A stretch of DNA of 44,549 nt from a bacterium (GTDB lineage: Bacteria; Oederibacteriota; CAKKQC01). The notes beneath the pieces are model-generated. The model did not search any database and was not told the origin of the DNA. It saw only the letters and a list, made by a program, of their open reading frames with translations. Positions 31,852-40,382 of the stretch are shown here, one piece after another. The first letter of the stretch is position 1, and each line of letters opens with the position of its first letter. A program made the position numbers and the translations under genes. Location of the stretch: the NCBI GenBank assembly GCA_919901855.1, contig CAKKQC010000079.1, positions 1 to 44,549 of the forward strand, given 5' to 3'.

Positions 31852-32679
31852 TCAGACGGTGAGGGGCGTTCCTTCCGTTGCGATCGAGACGCCCTGCCAG
31901 CGCCGCCTGGCTTCCCGCAGGAGCCGGGCCATCGCGGCGTCGTCGTGCCGGGGATCGTGGTGGAAGAGGACGAGCCGCTTGACGCCCGCGGCCTTCGCGG
32001 TCGCGATCCCGACCTCCCAGGTGCTGTGCCCGCGCCCCCGCATGCCCGCGGCGTACTCGGCGGGGGTGTACATGGCGTCGAAGACGAGGACATCGGCATG
32101 CCGGGCCAGCTTCACGATGTTCGGGTCCGGTCCGCTCTGGTGCTCGGAGTCGGCGCAGTGCGCGACGATCCGGCGGCGGCCGCGTTCCACCGCCTCGATC
32201 CGGTAGCCGAGCGCACCGTTCGGGTGGTTGAGCCGTCCGACGCGCACGGTTACGCCGGAACTCACGCACACCGCGGTTCCGGGCCGTACGGTATGGAAAG
32301 AGAGCCGGCCGCGCATGATCGACAGCGGCACCGGGAAATAGGGCGGTGACATGTAGTCGCTCAGGACGCCGCGGACGTCCTTCCCGAGCTTGCGCTCGCC
32401 GTGGACGCGGAGCCGCGTGGACGGCACGTAGGCGGGGACGAAAAAGGGCCAGCCGCAGACGTGATCCTGGTGCATGTGCGTGAAGAAGAGGCTGGCTTCC
32501 AGGGGGTGGTGTTCCTTCATCAGGGCATTGCCCAGCGGGAAAATCCCGGTCCCGGCGTCGATGATGATGATCCGGTCGCGGGCCCGGATCTCGACGCAGG
32601 CGGTGTTGCCGCCGATGCGCAGCGTCTCCTTGCCCGGGCACCCGATGCTTCCCCGCACACCCCAGAATCGGACGATCAT
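31852..32679 (-). CDS. MBL-fold metal-dependent hydrolase
   Basis: 275 residues. RFWGVRGSIGCPG and GGNTACVEIR at the start, IIIDAGTGIFPLG, and the metal motif THMHQDH (about 66-72; HxHxDH) are typical. Further ligands are probably in LNHPNG, HCADSEH, FDAMYTPAEY and FHHDPRHDD. The architecture resembles cAMP-phosphodiesterase-like or PhnP-type phosphodiesterases of the lactamase fold. A GGGAGGA ribosome binding site precedes the ATG. The natural substrate is unknown. Confidence 0.85.
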   Translation of the reverse strand: MIVRFWGVRGSIGCPGKETLRIGGNTACVEIRARDRIIIIDAGTGIFPLGNALMKEHHPLEASLFFTHMHQDHVCGWPFFVPAYVPSTRLRVHGERKLGKDVRGVLSDYMSPPYFPVPLSIMRGRLSFHTVRPGTAVCVSSGVTVRVGRLNHPNGALGYRIEAVERGRRRIVAHCADSEHQSGPDPNIVKLARHADVLVFDAMYTPAEYAAGMRGRGHSTWEVGIATAKAAGVKRLVLFHHDPRHDDAAMARLLREARRRWQGVSIATEGTPLTV

Positions 32680-32876
32680 TGGCTCTCAGTCCTCCCGTGT
32701 GGCTCCGCCGTGTGGCCCAGTAGGAATCCTATCGCGCGGCCGGGCGAACACAAGGTCTCCGGGGCGCACGTGATCGCATCCACCGCAACGGGTGGGGGCC
32801 TCCAGCCGGATGGTCTCCCGCCGGCTGGGGATGGCGCCGGATACTGCCGTCGGGCCCCAAGGGGCCAGGGGCTGGT

Positions 32877-33323
32877 TCAGGTGGAGCGGGGGGGGGCGCG
32901 GCCGCCGGCTCCTCCGGGCAGCGACGGGCTCACTCCGCGTCCGCGGGCCGACCTCCAGGCGACCAGTCCAGCCACGAGAAGGAGGATCAGGAGCATGAGC
33001 CACCACCACGAGCGTCCGCCCTTCGAGTCCGGTCCGCCGGCGGTGATGACCGTGGCGGAGGGCACGGGGGCTGCGGCGACGGTGGCACGCCGCTTGATGA
33101 CTCGCTTCACGCGGCGCGGGGCGGCCGGAGTCTCCGGAGCGCGCGCCGTTCCGGCGTCCGCCGGAACGGCGGGGGTCGCCTCGACCCCGGCGGGCTTGGG
33201 CGTCTCCGCGGCAGGAGCGGGCGTCTCTTCGGCGACGGGCTTCACGAGGCCTTGGGTCGCGCATCCGGCATGCACGAATGCCGCCGTGACGAACGCGAGG
33301 GGGAGTGGCCACCGTATGCGCAT
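32877..33323 (-). CDS. Pro/Ala-rich exported or membrane-anchored protein
   Basis: 148 residues. A short N-terminal signal (MRIRWPLPLAFVTAAFVHAG) followed by Cys suggests a lipoprotein, although His at -3 is a poor lipobox. A disordered Pro/Ala/Glu segment follows, then a basic patch (RRVKRVIKRRA), a Trp-rich transmembrane helix (WWWLMLLILLLVAGLVAW, about 103-120) and a basic tail. No family recognised. The disordered part holds the second palindromic element at 33145-33170. A TACGAT box lies 15 bases before the ATG; an in-frame CTG 6 bases after the box is another possible start. Confidence 0.55.
   Translation of the reverse strand: MRIRWPLPLAFVTAAFVHAGCATQGLVKPVAEETPAPAAETPKPAGVEATPAVPADAGTARAPETPAAPRRVKRVIKRRATVAAAPVPSATVITAGGPDSKGGRSWWWLMLLILLLVAGLVAWRSARGRGVSPSLPGGAGGRAPPRST
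33145..33170. repeat. 26-bp in-frame palindromic element, copy 2
   Basis: A perfect inverted repeat with 12-bp arms (plus-strand first arm GCCGTTCCGGCG) and a TC spacer; the flanking bases extend it by one pair. On the minus strand it is read as AVPADAGTA, in the same frame as AVSADAETA in copy 1. Three positions in each arm differ from copy 1 and stay paired. Confidence 0.7.
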
Positions 33324-33394
33324 TTGACCCAGGACTCGATCGTAGCACGCGCTCGGGGGAGCGGATCGCGGGGGATGCGGAATCCTTGCGGAGG

Positions 33395-33400
33395 TACAAT
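33395..33400 (+). promoter_or_regulatory. -10-like box (TACAAT) for the hydrolase gene
   Basis: TACAAT ends 6 bases before the ATG at 33407. No -35 element recognised. Confidence 0.45.
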
Positions 33401-33406
33401 TAATCC

Positions 33407-34369
33407 ATGTATGGCAGGGGGATTGCCGCCGGTCTCGGGCTGATCGCGGTCGTCGCGCTGCTGGCCGTCCTGGGTCCCCGTTCCCGGGCGCGTCCGAAGG
33501 TCGGGGACGTCGTGCTCCCCGCCGACCTCGACGCCTATCTTGCGTCCGCCGAGTCCCGGGTGCCGAACCTTCGGCCCGGATGCGCGAAGGGCATCCGGTG
33601 GGCCGATCCCGCGACGAAGACGCCGACGCCGGTCTCCATCGTGTACCTGCACGGATTCCCCGCGAGCCGGGACGAGCTCGCGCCGGTGTGCGACCGGCTG
33701 GCCGGAGCGTGGAGTGCCAACGTCTTCTACACCCGGCTCGCCGGACACGGCGCCGACGAGGAGGCGCTCGGGCACGTGCGTGCCAACGACTGGTTCGAGG
33801 ACGCGGACGAGGCCTGGGCGATCGGGCGGCGGATCGGCCGCCGCGTGGTTCTCATCGGGATGTCCACTGGGGCGCCGCTCGCGGCCTGGCTCGCGTGCAC
33901 GCGGCCCGAAGCCGCTCTCCTCGTCCTGGTCTCGCCGAACTTCGCCCCGGCCGATCCGCGGACCCGGTGGCTCCTGTGGCCCTGGGGCCGCCAGCTCGCG
34001 CGGATCGTGGCGGGCCGGGCCCACGTGCTGATCGCCGAGAATGCCGAGGCCGCCCGGATCTGGACGATCCGGTCGCGGTCGGAATCGCTGGCCGAGATGA
34101 TGGCGGTCGCGGATTTCGGGTCCCGGCTGGACCTGGAGCGGTTGGCGATCCCGGCGCTGGTCGTCTACACGGGGCGCGACGAGCTCGTGAACGTGGGCGC
34201 GATTCGTCGGGCGTTCGAGCGGATCGGGTCGTCGCGGAAGAAGTGCGTGGACCTCCCCGGCGCCCGCCGTCACGTGCTCGCCGGTGACTGCCTCTCGCCC
34301 GGGACGACGCCGGAGCTTGTCCGCACCATCCTCGATTTCGCCCGGGAAACCGGCGTGGGGTCTCGCTAG
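33407..34369 (+). CDS. Alpha/beta hydrolase (esterase/lipase-like), membrane-anchored or exported
   Basis: 320 residues. An N-terminal hydrophobic segment (GLGLIAVVALLAVLG) acts as signal or anchor. The oxyanion strand SIVYLHGFPASRDE, nucleophile elbow GMSTG (Ser near 152), acid in VVYTGRDELV and His in ARRHVLAGD make a complete catalytic triad. LAGHGADEEALGHV resembles lysophospholipase or carboxylesterase relatives. Substrate unknown. The gene stands alone between a divergent and a convergent neighbour. Confidence 0.8.
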   Translation: MYGRGIAAGLGLIAVVALLAVLGPRSRARPKVGDVVLPADLDAYLASAESRVPNLRPGCAKGIRWADPATKTPTPVSIVYLHGFPASRDELAPVCDRLAGAWSANVFYTRLAGHGADEEALGHVRANDWFEDADEAWAIGRRIGRRVVLIGMSTGAPLAAWLACTRPEAALLVLVSPNFAPADPRTRWLLWPWGRQLARIVAGRAHVLIAENAEAARIWTIRSRSESLAEMMAVADFGSRLDLERLAIPALVVYTGRDELVNVGAIRRAFERIGSSRKKCVDLPGARRHVLAGDCLSPGTTPELVRTILDFARETGVGSR

Positions 34370-34373
34370 CCGG

Positions 34374-34793
34374 CTAGAAGGACACCTTTACGGGGCTCGT
34401 GGCCCGCAGGACGGATTCCTGCCCGAACTGCTTCCGGTAGATGGCGCGGATCTCCTCGATCCTCGCGTGGAGCGCGGGGTCGGGCGGGTGCAGGAGGAGG
34501 AGCACCTTGGCCGGCTCGGCCGTTACCCGGCCTTCGGCGTTGCGCCACTGGCCGGAGGCGTCGAGGACCGTCAGTCCCGCGGGAAACCGCGGCGTTACCT
34601 CGGCATCGAGGAACACCTGCCATTCCGCCGGGGTCACGGTGCGATTCCCGGGCAATCCCAGGCCGAAAACGAGCTCGGTGCGCACCCATTCCTCGCCGGG
34701 GGCGTCCGCGCGGAACGCCCGGCCGGCGCGGTCGCAGGCGCATCCCGCGCCCATGAGCGCGAGCCCCAGAGCCGCGGCCGTCAGGGCACGCAC
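34374..34793 (-). CDS. DUF3574 lipoprotein
   Basis: 139 residues from the GTG at 34793, overlapping the preceding DUF6785-like gene by 13 bases. A short signal with GLALMGAGC suggests lipid attachment. The body follows the DUF3574 pattern closely: VRTELVFGLGLP, VTPAEWQVFLDAEVTPRFP, GLTVLDASGQWRN, EPAKVLLLLH, RKQFGQESVLRATSPVKVSF. The family's function is not known. Confidence 0.8.
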   Translation of the reverse strand: MRALTAAALGLALMGAGCACDRAGRAFRADAPGEEWVRTELVFGLGLPGNRTVTPAEWQVFLDAEVTPRFPAGLTVLDASGQWRNAEGRVTAEPAKVLLLLHPPDPALHARIEEIRAIYRKQFGQESVLRATSPVKVSF

Positions 34794-36778
34794 GGGATCC
34801 CGGGTATGCCGGTGAGCAGTCCGGCCACGGTGAGGATGACCGAGATCGTGCACTCGCCGATCGCGAGCCCGATGAAGAACGGCAGGATCCGCCGGTAGGC
34901 GGGGGCCCCCCCGAACCCCATCACGCAGGTCTTGCACAACCATCCGATCAGGATGGAGAACCAGATGCGCTGGATCGCCCAGGTCGAGCAGAAGATGAAG
35001 CCGAACGGGTGCAGGGGCCACCAGGCAAACAGGCCGCGCAGGACGAGCATCCCCCCGACGAGTGCGGCGCCCACGACCATGTGCGCGAGGTTCGTCGGAC
35101 AGACGGCGTGGGTCCCGATCTTGAGCATCGCGAACTCCGGCGGGTTCTTCTGCCGGTTGGCGGCGTCGCCGAAGTAGTACATGGGCGCCATGACGGCGGC
35201 CCAGGACTCCACGTTGGTCGCACCGTACTTGTGGCTGGTCGTGATGAACCCGTAGCCGCCCGCGGCGACGCCGAGCGCGGCGGCCAGCGCGAAAACCGGG
35301 AGGACCCTGCGCAGGGGCAGGCCGCCCTCCTCGGCGGCCCTGAGTCCGTTGACCAGGTGGGGCATCAGGATCTTGCGCGTGTCCTCGGCGATTATCCCGC
35401 GGTGCATCACGAGCGAGGCAAGCGAGGCGCCGCTGATCCACGAGGCGGGGAAGAGCCCGGTTATGACCCGGAACGGCTCCGTGATCGAGCTCAGGAAGAG
35501 CATGCCGGATTCGGCCACGACCCGGCCCATGACCAGGAGCATGACGAGGGTGCACGCGGTCGCCAGCGCTCCCACCCAGAACTGCGCGCCCGCGACGACG
35601 TGCCAGAGCGTCATCGCCAGGAACCCTCCGGCGATCAGGAGCAGGGACAGCCACGGGGGGATGGCGTCCTCGACGGGGTCCGACCTGCCGGTCACGGCGC
35701 GGCGGAGCCAGGCGGCCAGGGACCGCCGCGCCGTCCAGCACATGAACGCCGCTACCGCGAACATGCCGCCCGAGGCCTGGAAGACCGTGAACCCCGTCCA
35801 CCAGTTGCCGAAGAAGCCCGTTCCGCCGGCGCCCAGCCACGCGACGAACACCCAGCTCGCCCGGTAGAGGACGTAGAAGAGCCAGAACGAGAGCCCGACT
35901 TCGCGCGTGAGCAGGAACGAGAGCCCGATCGCGGAGAAGAAGACCTCGGCACTGAGAAGCCGGAACTCGCTCCACGGCCGGTCGGGGAAGATGCTCCAGA
36001 GGTTCCACGAGAGCGGGAAGTCGGGCAGGCCGGTCACGTACGACCGCAGTCCCTTCCAGCCCCAGAGCAGGACCGGGATCGCGATCCCGGCCCAGGCGCC
36101 CGGGTTGCGGAAGAAGCGGTTGAGCAGGCGGCCGGGCGCGGGGTCCGCCGCCACCTCGGCGGGCATGTGCACGATGGGGAAGATCAGGCGCTCGCGCACG
36201 GACCACTGGCGGAAGAAGACGGCGCAGAGCGCGAGGTTGGAGGCGTAGAGGACGAGGACGAATCCTCCCCACGCCGCGATCGGCCCGATCCACGACCCCC
36301 AGGGGATGGACCGCCCCCTAGGCAGTCCCTCCATGAACCAGCGGAGGGCCGGATGGTTGGGGTCGCGGGAGACCACCATCCAGTCCGGCAGGTGCCGGAC
36401 GATGTAGGTGCCCCATTCGTTGGCCGGGGAGGCGTAGTAGGCCGGCGCGACGACGAACGAGGGGAAGTAGCCGACGCACGAGTACGAGGACACGGAACCC
36501 GTGATGCCGACGAGCGACCAGACCAGCATGAGCTCGCCGTGGGACAGCCCCGCGACGCCGAGGTACCGCCGGGCGGCCGCGTTGACGCCGAGGGCCAGGA
36601 CGCACACGAGGACGATGGACGCGACGGGGAAGTAGTTGCCCACCAGCAAGGTGTTGGAGAGATAGCAGTCGTTGTAGGCCGAGAGGAGGCAGATGAGTAT
36701 CCCTGCGCCGATCCCGAGGCAGACGGCCCGGGCGGTGACGGGCGACGGCGGGAGGCCGGCGGGGCCTGCCGGTGGCAT
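34781..36778 (-). CDS. DUF6785-like polytopic membrane protein, putative transporter
   Basis: 665 residues from the ATG at 36778. This start is chosen over the ATG at 36787 because a TATCAT box (36791-36786) sits 7 bases before it and overlaps the upstream one. About 14 hydrophobic helices. Conserved-looking segments are LSHGELMLVWSLVGI, LRWFMEGLPRG, SVRERLIFPIVHMP, ATACTLVMLLVMGRVVAESG, TSHKYGATNVESW and WWPLHPFGF. These match the DUF6784/DUF6785 proteins of Planctomycetota, Armatimonadota and similar groups, which resemble oligopeptide-transporter-type proteins but have no proven role. Confidence 0.75.
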   Translation of the reverse strand: MPPAGPAGLPPSPVTARAVCLGIGAGILICLLSAYNDCYLSNTLLVGNYFPVASIVLVCVLALGVNAAARRYLGVAGLSHGELMLVWSLVGITGSVSSYSCVGYFPSFVVAPAYYASPANEWGTYIVRHLPDWMVVSRDPNHPALRWFMEGLPRGRSIPWGSWIGPIAAWGGFVLVLYASNLALCAVFFRQWSVRERLIFPIVHMPAEVAADPAPGRLLNRFFRNPGAWAGIAIPVLLWGWKGLRSYVTGLPDFPLSWNLWSIFPDRPWSEFRLLSAEVFFSAIGLSFLLTREVGLSFWLFYVLYRASWVFVAWLGAGGTGFFGNWWTGFTVFQASGGMFAVAAFMCWTARRSLAAWLRRAVTGRSDPVEDAIPPWLSLLLIAGGFLAMTLWHVVAGAQFWVGALATACTLVMLLVMGRVVAESGMLFLSSITEPFRVITGLFPASWISGASLASLVMHRGIIAEDTRKILMPHLVNGLRAAEEGGLPLRRVLPVFALAAALGVAAGGYGFITTSHKYGATNVESWAAVMAPMYYFGDAANRQKNPPEFAMLKIGTHAVCPTNLAHMVVGAALVGGMLVLRGLFAWWPLHPFGFIFCSTWAIQRIWFSILIGWLCKTCVMGFGGAPAYRRILPFFIGLAIGECTISVILTVAGLLTGIPGIPCVP

Positions 36779-36785
36779 GAGTCCC

Positions 36786-36791
36786 ATGATA
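36786..36791 (-). promoter_or_regulatory. -10-like box (TATCAT) for the DUF6785-like gene
   Basis: TATCAT on the minus strand, 7 bases before the ATG at 36778. The same hexamer and spacing occur at 30928-30933 and 43107-43112. Confidence 0.45.
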
Positions 36792-36859
36792 GAGGCCCAC
36801 GGGGGAGGCCTGCCGGGGGACGGGAACTAACCGGGCCGCCGGGGCCTTACAGCTTCAGG

Positions 36860-37387
36860 ATGGCCAGAGGGTGGTGGATCGCGGCCCTGGCGGTGGCGGC
36901 GGGGTTGATGGTGCTGGGTGCCCGGCCGGGCGGGAAGGCTCCCGCGGCGGGGAAGCCCGTTGCGGGCAAGGAGCGGCTCATGAAGACCGAGGCGGAATGG
37001 AAGAGGATCCTGACTCCCGAGCAGTACCGGGTCATGCGGCTGCGGGACACGGAGCTGGCCTGTTCGGGCCCGTGGTGGAACCACCATCAGCCGGGGACCT
37101 ACGTTTGCGCCGCGTGCGGGGCGTCCCTGTTCGCCTCCGCCCAGAAGTTCGACTCGCAGACGGGGTGGCCGAGCTATTGGGCCCCGGTGTCCACGGAGGC
37201 GGTGGCCACCGAGACGGACACGAGCTTCGGGGTGGTGCGGACGGAGGTCCACTGTGCCCGGTGCTCGGGGCATCTGGGCCATCTCTTCGACGACGGTCCC
37301 GCCCCCACCGGCCTTCGTTATTGCATCAATTCCGTCTCTCTGACCTTCATTCCGGCGGGCCACCCGGTTCCCGCCGAGAGGCAATAA
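36860..37387 (+). CDS. msrB: Peptide-methionine (R)-S-oxide reductase MsrB, exported
   Basis: 175 residues from the ATG at 36860. An N-terminal hydrophobic segment (WWIAALAVAAGLMVLG) exports or anchors the enzyme. The MsrB domain begins at EAEWKRILTPEQYRVMR. Zinc ligands are the two CxxC pairs in CAACGASLF and CARCSGHLGHLFDDG. The catalytic Cys is in RYCINSVSLTF, and QTGWPSYW is the substrate-binding motif. It reduces methionine-R-sulfoxide in envelope proteins. The next gene, a peroxidase, follows after 32 bases. Confidence 0.9.
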   Translation: MARGWWIAALAVAAGLMVLGARPGGKAPAAGKPVAGKERLMKTEAEWKRILTPEQYRVMRLRDTELACSGPWWNHHQPGTYVCAACGASLFASAQKFDSQTGWPSYWAPVSTEAVATETDTSFGVVRTEVHCARCSGHLGHLFDDGPAPTGLRYCINSVSLTFIPAGHPVPAERQ

Positions 37388-37419
37388 CGGCGGCCGGAGC
37401 GGGGTTAAGGAGGGTGGAG

Positions 37420-38043
37420 ATGCGACGACAGGTATCGGCGATCATGGCTGGCTGGCGGGCGATGCTGGCGCTTGCCGGCATCGCCTCGGTCGCTCTGGCG
37501 AGCGCCGGGTGCTCCGGCAAGGTCTTGGATGTGCCGAAGGGAGTTGCGATGGGCGGGAGCGAGAGCATGTACGACTTCACGATGAAGACCATCGACGGAC
37601 ATGAGCGCAAGCTCTCGGAGTACCGGGGGAAGGTGCTCCTGGTCGTGAACGTCGCCTCCAAGTGCGGGTTCACGCCCCAGTACGAGGGGCTCGAGGCCCT
37701 GTACCGCATGTACCGCGCCCGCGGGTTCGTGATCCTGGGCTTCCCGGCCAACAACTTCATGCACCAGGAACCGGGGACCGATGCCGAGATCCTGACCTTC
37801 TGCCGGACCAGGTACGACGTCACCTTCGACCTGTTCTCGAAGATCAGCGTCAATGGCGACGACATCCATCCGCTCTACGCGTACCTGACTGAGCGCTCTC
37901 CGGTGCCCGGTAAGATCACGTGGAACTTCAACAAGTTCCTCGTGGATCGGGAGGGCCATGTGGTGGCCCGGTTCGACTCCAAGGTAGCGCCCATGTCGAA
38001 AGAGATCACGGACCGCGTCGAGGGGCTCCTGGGGAAGCCGTGA
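37420..38043 (+). CDS. Glutathione peroxidase family thiol peroxidase, exported
   Basis: 207 residues, with AAGGAGG before the ATG. The signal ends in ALASAGC, possibly a lipoprotein (Ser at -3 is acceptable but not ideal). Family motifs: VVNVASKCGFTPQYEGLE with a cysteine (not selenocysteine) peroxidatic residue, FPANNFMHQEPGT, and WNFNKFLVD. The Gln usual in FPxNQF is Asn here. Enzymes of this type with Cys normally use thioredoxin to reduce peroxides. Together with MsrB it makes an envelope oxidative-damage unit. Confidence 0.85.
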   Translation: MRRQVSAIMAGWRAMLALAGIASVALASAGCSGKVLDVPKGVAMGGSESMYDFTMKTIDGHERKLSEYRGKVLLVVNVASKCGFTPQYEGLEALYRMYRARGFVILGFPANNFMHQEPGTDAEILTFCRTRYDVTFDLFSKISVNGDDIHPLYAYLTERSPVPGKITWNFNKFLVDREGHVVARFDSKVAPMSKEITDRVEGLLGKP

Positions 38044-39161
38044 ACGCACCTTCGTATCCCGATCGGCGCTCGCGTGGCGGTTCCGGCCGCACCACGGGGA
38101 TCGAGAGCGCCGGCATCCTGATCGTGGACGACCAGCAGGGCGATCTGGACATCCTGCGCGATCTGCTGGTGCAGGCGGGCTTCCTGCACGTGGAGTGCGA
38201 GCGGGATTCCCGGCGGGCTGCCGAGCGGTACGCAGCCGCACGGCCCGACCTGGTCATCCTGGACCTCGAGATGCCCGAGCTCGACGGATTGGCGGTGCTC
38301 GAACAGCTCCGGACGCTGGAGCCGAACGGATGGCTGACGGTCCTGGCGCTGGCCTCGCGGCCGGATCCGGACACGCGCCTGCGGGCGCTCGACCTGGGGG
38401 CGAAGGACATCATCGCCAAGCCGTTCCACCCCCCGGAGGCGCTCGCGCGCATCCGGAACCTGCTCGAGACCCGCCTCCTGAGCCGGCGCGTCTCGGAGCA
38501 GAATCTCCTCCTGGAACAGAGCGTGCTCGACCGGACCCAGGAACTGCGCTCGGCCCAGCTCGAGATCGTGCACCGGCTTGCCGCCGCGGCCGAACGCCGG
38601 GACCACTCGGCGGGTCCGCACCTCATCCGGATGAGCCACTTCAGCGCGTGCGTGGCGAAGGCCCACGGCTGGTCGCCGGATCGGGTGGATCTCTTGAGGC
38701 AAGCCAGCCCGCTCCACGATGTGGGGAAGATCGGGATTCCGGACGCCATCCTGCTCAAGCCCGGTCCCCTCACGGAGGAAGAGTGGAAGACCATGCGCAC
38801 GCACACGTCCATAGGCGCGGGGATGCTGAGCGGGGGAGCGTCCCAGCTCATCCGGACGGGGGCCGTGATCGCGCTCTCGCACCACGAACGCTGGGACGGG
38901 GCGGGATATCCGGAGGGCCTGGCCGGCGAATCCATCCCGGTCTCCGCGCGGATCTGCTCGGTCTGTGACGTGTTCGACGCCATGAGTTCCTTCCGCTGCT
39001 ACCATTCGCCGATCAGCCTGGAAGAGGCGGCGGCCTTCGTCGTCGCGGGCCGCGGCACGCGGTTCGACCCGCAGGTGGTGGCGTCCTTCGAGCGCGCCCT
39101 GCCCGAGATACTGGAGGTGCGGAAAGCGACCATGTCCGCGGAGGAATCGGCTCCCGCCTGA
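38040..39161 (+). CDS. Response regulator with HD-GYP domain (c-di-GMP phosphodiesterase)
   Basis: 373 residues from the GTG at 38040, overlapping the peroxidase stop (GTGA). The receiver domain (about 20-145) has the acidic pair in ILIVDDQ, phosphoacceptor Asp in LVILDLEMPELDG and Lys in IIAKPF. A coiled linker (SEQNLLLEQSVLDRTQELRS) leads to the HD-GYP domain with PLHDVGKIGIPD, RTHTSIGAGML and HHERWDGAGYP. RpfG-type proteins hydrolyse c-di-GMP when phosphorylated. No histidine kinase lies next to it. Coupling to MsrB and peroxidase genes suggests redox or stress-linked signalling; that link is inference. Confidence 0.9.
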   Translation: MNAPSYPDRRSRGGSGRTTGIESAGILIVDDQQGDLDILRDLLVQAGFLHVECERDSRRAAERYAAARPDLVILDLEMPELDGLAVLEQLRTLEPNGWLTVLALASRPDPDTRLRALDLGAKDIIAKPFHPPEALARIRNLLETRLLSRRVSEQNLLLEQSVLDRTQELRSAQLEIVHRLAAAAERRDHSAGPHLIRMSHFSACVAKAHGWSPDRVDLLRQASPLHDVGKIGIPDAILLKPGPLTEEEWKTMRTHTSIGAGMLSGGASQLIRTGAVIALSHHERWDGAGYPEGLAGESIPVSARICSVCDVFDAMSSFRCYHSPISLEEAAAFVVAGRGTRFDPQVVASFERALPEILEVRKATMSAEESAPA

Positions 39162-39184
39162 GGCGGCGGCCCGCCTTCCTCAGG

Positions 39185-40372
39185 CTAGAGCGCCTGGGCG
39201 GCGGCGAAGGCCGAGGCCCAGGCCCAGTGCAGGTTGTATCCGCCGAGCCGGCCCGTCACGTCCACGACCTCGCCGATGAAGAACAGGCCCGGCATCCGCC
39301 GCGCCTCCATGGTCTTCGAGGAAAGCTCGCGCGTGTCCACGCCTCCGCGCGTCACCTCCGCCCGCTCGAAGCCCTCCGTGCCCGCCGGCTCGACCCGCCA
39401 GGCCTTGACCGCCTCCACGAGGCGCGCGATCCCGCCGTCCGAGATGCGCGCCAGCGGCGTCGGGGGAAAGTGGTCCGCGGCAAACCGGGCCGCGAACCGC
39501 GTCGGGAGCCGGCTCAGCAGGATCGCCTCGGGCTTCTCGCTCCCGCGCGTCCGGCGGATGGACTCGAACCAGATGCGGGGGTCGAACCCGGGCAGGAGGT
39601 CGATCGTGAGCGGGTCGTCCCCGCGCCAGTGGAGCGACGCGTCGAGGATCGCGGGTCCGGAAAGACCCGTATGGGTGAGGAGGACCGCGTTACGGGTACT
39701 CGTCTTCCGGCAGGTCACGGTGACGTCGGGCAGGGCCACCCCCGCGAGATCGGCCCACCGCCCGCGATCGGGCTCGCTCCACCGCAGGCCCACGAGTGCC
39801 GGTTCGGGATGAATCACCTTGAGCCGGAAGGACTTCGCGATCGCGAACCCGAACCCCGTCGCGCCGGTCTGCGACGCGGACGAGCCACCGGTGGCGATCA
39901 CGAGCCGCGGGGCCCGCAGGACGCCATGGTCGGTCCCGATCCGGAACCCGCCCCCCGCCTCCGCCGCGATGCCCTCGATGCGCCGCGCGAGCGCGAACTC
40001 GACGCCCGCCGTCCGGCAGTCCTCGACCAGCGCGTCCCGGATCGCGGCGGCCGGCCCGTCGCAGAAGAGCTGGCCCTGGGTCTTCTCGTGGTACGGAATG
40101 CCGTGCGCGTCCACGAACCGGACGATGTCGTCCGGAGTGAAGGTCGAGAGCGCGGAGACGCAGAACGGGGGGTTGGCCGACACGTAGGCATCGGGGCCCG
40201 CGTGGAGGTTGGTGAAGTTGCACCGGCCGCCGCCGGTCACGAGGAGCTTGCGCCCGGGCTCGGGCGAGTGATCCACGACGACGACGCGGCGGCCGCGCGC
40301 GCCCGCCTCCCGGGCGCAGAAGAGCCCGGCGGCGCCCGCGCCCACGATGACGACTTCCGCGGTGGGGGGCAC
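39185..40372 (-). CDS. HI0933-like (BaiN/RdsA-type) NAD(P)/FAD-dependent flavoprotein
   Basis: 395 residues from the GTG at 40372; a TTG at 40378 is an alternative. FAD-binding GAGAAG is near residue 10, then the family hallmark KLLVTGGGRCNFTN, then VIATGGSSASQTGATG and a C-terminal GLFFIGEVVDVTGRLGGYNL with the second dinucleotide-binding segment. These flavoproteins reduce unsaturated substrates in some gut bacteria; in most genomes the role is unknown. It follows the glycoside hydrolase gene by 10 bases. Confidence 0.85.
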   Translation of the reverse strand: MPPTAEVVIVGAGAAGLFCAREAGARGRRVVVVDHSPEPGRKLLVTGGGRCNFTNLHAGPDAYVSANPPFCVSALSTFTPDDIVRFVDAHGIPYHEKTQGQLFCDGPAAAIRDALVEDCRTAGVEFALARRIEGIAAEAGGGFRIGTDHGVLRAPRLVIATGGSSASQTGATGFGFAIAKSFRLKVIHPEPALVGLRWSEPDRGRWADLAGVALPDVTVTCRKTSTRNAVLLTHTGLSGPAILDASLHWRGDDPLTIDLLPGFDPRIWFESIRRTRGSEKPEAILLSRLPTRFAARFAADHFPPTPLARISDGGIARLVEAVKAWRVEPAGTEGFERAEVTRGGVDTRELSSKTMEARRMPGLFFIGEVVDVTGRLGGYNLHWAWASAFAAAQAL

Positions 40373-40382
40373 GCTCAAGCGG

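Noticed and set aside
34695-34725. GTTCCGC-GCGGACGC segment as a third palindromic element
   Set aside because: Only the left half matches, with an extra base, and it is not palindromic; could be decayed or chance.
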